A DNA stretch of 64,000 nt from Microvirga pakistanensis (GTDB lineage: Bacteria; Pseudomonadota; Alphaproteobacteria; Rhizobiales; Beijerinckiaceae): the NCBI RefSeq assembly GCF_004458765.1, contig NZ_SPJX01000187.1:62001-126000 (forward strand), in the 5' to 3' direction. The position numbers and the translations under genes are program-made. Within the stretch, counting starts at the first letter, position 1, and the number at the start of each line of letters is the position of its first letter. A model generated the notes under the pieces. The model was not told where the DNA came from. It worked only from the letters and a program-made list of their open reading frames with translations, and made no database searches. This document shows positions 59,512 through 64,000 of the stretch, one piece after another.

Positions 59512-61785
59512 ATGGCGAGTGCCCCGGCTACCCTCTGCAAGACGGTGCTTGTCAGCGCATGTACCATCATGCTGATGATGACCTTGAAGATCGTTGACCT
59601 GGGTCCGGTTGCAGCGCTTCGGAATTTTACGTTCGACACCTTTCAGCGCCTTGAGCCTCGTCAATACAGAGACACGCCCGTTCGGGTGGTCGACATTGAT
59701 GATCAGGCCTTGATGGAATTAGGCCAATGGCCATGGCCTCGCACGAAAGTTGCTGCCCTGCTGGAACGTTTAGCCGAGTTAGGGGCTGCGACCGTTGTGC
59801 TGGACATGATCTTCGCTGAGCCTGACCGAACCTCCCCGTCTCTGATTGCAGAGGTGCTCGAAGCCGGAAACCCGGAGGCCACGGGCCAAGTCCGAGACAT
59901 GTTGATGCGTCTTCCGGATCACGATGAAGTCTTTGCCGAGGCTCTCCGGAAGATGCCTGTTGTTCTGGGTTTCGCAGCCCTCGAACAGACCCGCGTGGAG
60001 CGTCCTGCTGTAAAGTCAGGCTACGCGATCGCCGGTACTCATCCCAGGGAGATCCTCAAACCTTTCAGAGGTGCCGTTCGTAACCTGGATACCCTTGAAC
60101 AGGCGGCCGGTGGCGTAGGGGGAATTAGTCTCGGTCAAGACAGCGCCTCTGAGATCGTGCGTCAGCTCCCCATGCTCTTTTCGGATGGGGACGGGCTTTA
60201 CCCGGGGCTCACGCTTGAGGCTCTGCGGGTCGCTCAAGGAGCAGCATCAGTGGTCATCCGCAGTACCGGGGCAAGTCGGGAGCAGGGGGGAGGACAGCCG
60301 GCACTGGTGGATCTGCGGGTTGGTCAGTTCCCTGTCCCATTGACGCCTCAGGGTGAACTCTTCCTGTATTATGATCGCAATCGATCGGATCGCATTATCT
60401 CGGTGCGGGATCTTTTTAATAGGAGCCACGAGGAGACCACCCGGGCACGGGTCGAGGGCCATATCGTCTTCGTGGGGACGTCGGCCGCTGGACTTCTTGA
60501 TCGGCGCATTACAGCCCTTGGGGAAACAGTCGCGGGCGTTACCATTCATGCGCAGGCAGCGGAGCAAATTCTAACGCAGGACTTTCTCTGGCGACCCGAT
60601 TGGGCGTCAGGAGCGGAAACAGTCGCAACTCTTCTCTCGGGAGTCATTGTGGCGTTTCTGCTAACCAGGCTCGGGGCCCGCTATGCCGCTCTTGTGATCG
60701 CCGGCGTTGCCGCTTGTCTTCTGGCCGCAGCATGGCTTGTATTCTCCGAATTCCGGTTGCTGCTTGATCCAGTCTACCCGACGCTTAGTGCCCTCATCGT
60801 GTATTTCGCACTGACAGCCCTGTTCTATCTCACAACGGACCGTGACCGCCGATTCATTCGGCAGGCTTTTGGTCGTTATCTGGCGCCGGAACTTCTGCAC
60901 AAGCTGGAAGCTGCGCCGGATACACTCCGGCTAGGTGGTGAGATCCGTCTGATGACAATCCTGTTTCTGGATATTCGGGGGTTCACGGCGATTTCCGAGC
61001 GGCTATCGCCCGAAGCCCTCGTTAACTTTTTGAATGCCCTGTTTTCCCCCCTAACCGATGCCATTCAGCGGGAGCAAGGCGTTGTTGATAAATACATCGG
61101 TGACTCGGTCATGGCATTCTGGAACGCGCCAGTCGACGTTCCGGATCACGCAGCGCGGGCCTGTGCCGCTGCCCTTAGGATGCGGGACATTGTCGACCAA
61201 CTTAACAGGAATGATGCCTTTGGGTTGCAGGCTGCTGGGCTTAACGATTGGAGGGTCCAGGTTGGGATCGGCCTCAACACGGGGGCCGCGTGTGTTGGCA
61301 ACATGGGTTCCGAGGCTCGGTTCAACTACTCGACGGTCGGAGACGCCGTGAACATTGCCGCGCGCATTGAGGGGGAGTGTAAGAGGGTAGGTGCCCCCAT
61401 CTTAGTGTCAGAGGCAACCATTCAGGCTGCTCCGGGATTTGCGGTCTTGGAAGCGGGGGCCATGACCCTGAAGGGTAAATCGGAGCCGGTAAAGCTCTTT
61501 GCTCTTGTTGGTGATCGCCAGCATGCGTCAAGCGCAGACTTTCAGCACTTGACCCAGGATCACCGTCAGATGCTCGATGCGATTGCCGCAGGCGACGAGA
61601 AAAAAGCGCTTGAACATCTGCTGGCATGCCGGAGGCGCGGTGGTCCTGCACTCGTTGGCTTCTACAGCAGCTTCATTGACCGTCTCCGAACTTCATCTGT
61701 CACTGAGATGAATCCAGTTCTGATCTCCTCGAACCGAGGTGAAGACGACGGGTTGTCTGACACGGCTCTTGCGAGGATCGTTTGA
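59512..61785 (+). CDS. CHASE2-domain class III adenylate/guanylate cyclase
   Basis: The protein has about 757 residues: an N-terminal helix, a periplasmic CHASE2 sensor domain (about 30-360, 'RVVDIDDQALMELGQWPWPRTKVAALLERL'), three transmembrane helices (about 365-445), and a cytoplasmic class III cyclase domain (about 480-655). Metal aspartates are in 'ILFLDIRGFTAI' and 'VVDKYIGDSVMAFWNAP'; the 'VGDAVNIAARIEG' segment has the transition-state Asn/Arg. It should turn an envelope signal into cAMP or cGMP. ATG 59512 is preferred over a TTG 33 bases upstream, though its ribosome site is weak. It is followed by two envelope-protein genes. Confidence 0.9.
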   Translation: MASAPATLCKTVLVSACTIMLMMTLKIVDLGPVAALRNFTFDTFQRLEPRQYRDTPVRVVDIDDQALMELGQWPWPRTKVAALLERLAELGAATVVLDMIFAEPDRTSPSLIAEVLEAGNPEATGQVRDMLMRLPDHDEVFAEALRKMPVVLGFAALEQTRVERPAVKSGYAIAGTHPREILKPFRGAVRNLDTLEQAAGGVGGISLGQDSASEIVRQLPMLFSDGDGLYPGLTLEALRVAQGAASVVIRSTGASREQGGGQPALVDLRVGQFPVPLTPQGELFLYYDRNRSDRIISVRDLFNRSHEETTRARVEGHIVFVGTSAAGLLDRRITALGETVAGVTIHAQAAEQILTQDFLWRPDWASGAETVATLLSGVIVAFLLTRLGARYAALVIAGVAACLLAAAWLVFSEFRLLLDPVYPTLSALIVYFALTALFYLTTDRDRRFIRQAFGRYLAPELLHKLEAAPDTLRLGGEIRLMTILFLDIRGFTAISERLSPEALVNFLNALFSPLTDAIQREQGVVDKYIGDSVMAFWNAPVDVPDHAARACAAALRMRDIVDQLNRNDAFGLQAAGLNDWRVQVGIGLNTGAACVGNMGSEARFNYSTVGDAVNIAARIEGECKRVGAPILVSEATIQAAPGFAVLEAGAMTLKGKSEPVKLFALVGDRQHASSADFQHLTQDHRQMLDAIAAGDEKKALEHLLACRRRGGPALVGFYSSFIDRLRTSSVTEMNPVLISSNRGEDDGLSDTALARIV

Positions 61786-61958
61786 GTTTTGAGGTTCTGC
61801 TCAAGACACGGATGCAGCTTCTGATGGCATCATACTTTATTGCCGCTGGCGCTGTCTCAACCCGGGCGCTTTGCGACTGAAGATTGACTTCTTGCAACTT
61901 GACCAAAGGGAATACTTTCAGGTTAAAGTAGCAAAATTGTGCGGGCAGGGGGGCACCC

Positions 61959-63302
61959 GTGGGACTGGCGACTCGTCTATTTGGATCTGGGGTTGCATTC
62001 GCGCTCGCGATCCTCAGTTTTATCTCTGCTGGACAAGCGCAGAGCGGGGTCGGTGTCCAACGCCACGACCGTGAGGCCCTGTTTCAGCGCATTCTTGCGA
62101 ATCCCGCCGATCTCGATGCGAACTTTCGGTTTGCGGAGATGGCCACTGCGGCGGGTGACTATGAGGCTGCCATCGGCGCTCTTGAGCGCATGATTTTCTA
62201 CAATCCCAATCTTCCTCGTGTTCGCCTCGAGCTTGGCATTCTCTACTTCCGTCTGGGCTCCTATGCGATGGCACGGTCCTACTTCGAGTCGGCTGTTGCC
62301 GGTCCCGATGTCCCATCGGAGGTGACGCTGCGGGTTGACGCGTTCCTGGCGGAGATCGACCGCAGGCTCAGGACGGTGCAATGGTCCGGGTTCGCGCAGG
62401 TCGGTCTGCGGCACCAAACCAACGCAAGCGCCGGACCCAGTAATCCGCTCGTTCGCGCGTTGGGCCAAGATGCCATTCTTGACCGACGTTTTGTTCAGCG
62501 CCCTGATTGGAATGCCTTTGCGCAGGGCGCCGTACGTCACATCTATGATTTCGAAAACCAACGTGGCGATGTGTGGGAAACGCTCTTCTCCACCTACCAT
62601 GCCCGGCAGTTCACCATCGAGCGCCTCAATACCAATATTGTTGATCTCCAAACTGGGCCACGATTGGCCCTTGCGCCCGACAGCCTCCCTGGCGCTTATG
62701 TGCGTCCTTACCTGCTCGGCAGCTTCGTCTGGCTCGGTGACGCCCCCTATCTTGGCAGCATCGGAGCCGGGGTTGGTCTCGGCAGCACCATCGGCCTGGT
62801 GCAGGTTGAGCCCTTCGTCGAAGTCCGCCGGCGCGAGTTCCGCAACTCCCCCACCTACAGGACGGCCGATGAACAGAGCGGTACCGTCTGGTCCGCCGGT
62901 GCTGTGTTAGGGAGTCCGCTTTATGGCCCTCTGCGATGGCAGGGTCGCATTGCGGTCTCCTCGAATGACACCAGCGACAGGTACGGCTACTATGGCTACG
63001 GGCAGGTCGCGGCCGATGTCGCCTTCCCGGTTGATTTCGCGGGCCCGTGGGGCAACGGACCATGGACGTTCGTGCCATACATCGGCTTCTCGCAATTCCG
63101 GTATGATGAGCCCAACCAGATCATCGATCCGTCGGTGAAGAGGTACGACCGCGAATGGCGGGTCGGCGCCGGATTGGATATGCCCGTCTACCAGAACATC
63201 GGCTTGGGTGTGCAGGTTACTTACAGCACGGTGGCCTCCAATCTTCCCAACTTTCGCACGCGCAATTTTGCGATCTCGTTCGGACCGACCCTGCGGTTTT
63301 GA
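61959..63302 (+). CDS. TPR plus beta-barrel outer-membrane protein (SLAM-like)
   Basis: The 447-residue protein has a signal peptide, an N-terminal TPR domain (about 35-130, 'RFAEMATAAGDYEAAIGALERMIFYNPNLPRVRLELGILYFRLGSYAMARSYFESA') and a barrel-like C-terminal region of about 300 residues ending 'RNFAISFGPTLRF'. This TPR-barrel layout resembles surface lipoprotein assembly modulators (Slam) and related secretin-like modifiers. The GTG start is preceded by AGGGGGG. The FecR-domain gene begins eight bases after its stop. Confidence 0.78.
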   Translation: MGLATRLFGSGVAFALAILSFISAGQAQSGVGVQRHDREALFQRILANPADLDANFRFAEMATAAGDYEAAIGALERMIFYNPNLPRVRLELGILYFRLGSYAMARSYFESAVAGPDVPSEVTLRVDAFLAEIDRRLRTVQWSGFAQVGLRHQTNASAGPSNPLVRALGQDAILDRRFVQRPDWNAFAQGAVRHIYDFENQRGDVWETLFSTYHARQFTIERLNTNIVDLQTGPRLALAPDSLPGAYVRPYLLGSFVWLGDAPYLGSIGAGVGLGSTIGLVQVEPFVEVRRREFRNSPTYRTADEQSGTVWSAGAVLGSPLYGPLRWQGRIAVSSNDTSDRYGYYGYGQVAADVAFPVDFAGPWGNGPWTFVPYIGFSQFRYDEPNQIIDPSVKRYDREWRVGAGLDMPVYQNIGLGVQVTYSTVASNLPNFRTRNFAISFGPTLRF

Positions 63303-63309
63303 GGCTTTC

Positions 63310-64000
63310 ATGGCACGCTCCCATACGCTTCTCCCGTTTTCTGTGGCCGCCGCACTCGCCCTTGGAGTGTCGCACGCGCAAGCGGAGACCGTCGGCACGG
63401 CCGGGGCCGTCAACCCGACATCGGTTGGGGTCGCCCCGGCCGGGCCAACCCGGGTCATCGAAATCGGCGCTCAGGTGGTGCACCGCGAGCGTATCCGCAC
63501 GAGCGACAAGGGTTCTGTTCAGTTGGTGTTTGTCGATAAGACATCCCTCAACATTGGGCCGAACAGCGACCTGATCATCGATGAATTCGTCTATGATCCC
63601 AGATCCAGCACCGGGAGAATGGCCGCGACGCTCACGAAAGGGGCGCTGCGCTTTGTCGGCGGCGGAACCAGTCACACGGGGGGCGCCACGGTGGTGACGC
63701 CGGCCGCTACCATTGGTATTCGAGGCGGTGTTGCATCGATCGCGCACGGGAGGGAGACGGGGACGCTGGCCGTCAATCATTTTGGAACGACGACCGTTGC
63801 GACCTCTGCCGGAACGCAGGTGATCCGACGTCCCGATTTCGCGGTGACGGTGAAACCGAATGGCGAGGCGCTTGCGCCTGTCCGGGTGAAAGCGGGTGAT
63901 CTTGCCGGTCTGACCCGTCAGCTCACGAGTGCGCCTGGACAATCCGGAGGGGCGCTCCAGCGGCCGACCGATGGTCAGGCTGTGCGGCTCGGTCTTGGCG
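63310..64000 (+). CDS. FecR-domain secreted protein (5' part, cut by window end)
   Basis: The frame opens with a signal peptide ('MARSHTLLPFSVAAALALGVSHAQA') and is open to the window end (230 codons). A FecR domain follows: 'VIEIGAQVVHRERIRTSDKGSVQLVFVDKTSLNIGPNSDLIIDEFVYDP', 'GKLTKGALRFVGG'-type strands ('ATLTKGALRFVGGGTSH') and 'VVTPAATIGIRGG'. GAGG precedes the ATG. FecR-domain proteins of this kind are often large surface or periplasmic proteins encoded beside CHASE2 cyclases. Its length and C-terminal domains are outside the window. Confidence 0.85.
   Translation, partial: MARSHTLLPFSVAAALALGVSHAQAETVGTAGAVNPTSVGVAPAGPTRVIEIGAQVVHRERIRTSDKGSVQLVFVDKTSLNIGPNSDLIIDEFVYDPRSSTGRMAATLTKGALRFVGGGTSHTGGATVVTPAATIGIRGGVASIAHGRETGTLAVNHFGTTTVATSAGTQVIRRPDFAVTVKPNGEALAPVRVKAGDLAGLTRQLTSAPGQSGGALQRPTDGQAVRLGLG

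Overview
The window looks like chromosomal DNA of a high-GC alphaproteobacterium of the Hyphomicrobiales, most likely a Methylobacteriaceae/Microvirga-type organism. This is a judgement from protein families and gene style, not from a database search. Supporting signs are the imuA-imuB-dnaE2 mutagenesis cassette preceded by a perfect alphaproteobacterial LexA box (GTTC-N7-GTTC), many solute-binding-protein transporters, HGG-motif phage-type proteins, and dispersed palindromic intergenic repeats. No rRNA, CRISPR array or replication origin was seen.

Region 1 (1-14.3 kb) resembles core backbone. It holds a DUF898 / M48 protease / DUF1499 gene run, a metallo-beta-lactamase-fold hydrolase, small conserved proteins, DoxX, tRNA-Pro(CGG), tRNA-Gln(UUG) and the SOS-controlled ImuA-ImuB-DnaE2 translesion system. 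Four copies of one 100-160 bp palindromic repeat family lie only in this part, and two of them supply the stop codon of the neighbouring gene.

Region 2 (14.4-35.4 kb) is a dense catabolic and uptake region. On the minus strand, an RraA-like protein, a uronate-dehydrogenase-like SDR, a BKACE (DUF849) beta-keto acid cleavage enzyme and a lambda-crystallin/L-gulonate 3-dehydrogenase-like enzyme sit with a branched-chain-type ABC importer, in which one permease and both ATPases are fused into a single 838-residue protein. A divergent GntR/FCD regulator with a palindromic candidate operator follows, then an SDR and a 3-hydroxyisobutyrate-dehydrogenase-like enzyme. Next come a complete TRAP transporter (DctPQM), an SDR, a DUF2938 protein, a complete tripartite tricarboxylate transporter (TctCBA), and a cupin/SDR pair on the opposite strand. 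Three unrelated organic-acid importer classes thus lie within 20 kb; a sugar-acid or hydroxy-acid diet is my inference.

Region 3 (34.8-58.8 kb) is accessory and partly decayed: a frameshifted ABC solute-binding-protein remnant, a small lipid-embedded or secreted protein gene broken by one amber codon, several tiny membrane-protein genes with strong ribosome binding sites, an RTX adhesin of about 2,650 residues with stacked cadherin/VCBS-like repeats, an Omp25-like porin, an IS481 remnant, an unusual IS630-type transposase with an IS21-like N-terminus, an SH3-plus-endonuclease/phosphatase protein, a ModA-like binding protein, ChaC, a degenerate-looking tRNA-Tyr, and phage-type genes (HGG-motif, HNH, terminase-small-subunit-like).

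Region 4 (59.5-64 kb) carries a CHASE2 adenylate/guanylate cyclase, a TPR plus beta-barrel outer-membrane protein, and a FecR-domain secreted protein cut by the window end. This looks like an envelope-signalling or surface-protein module and is the best candidate here for an under-described system.
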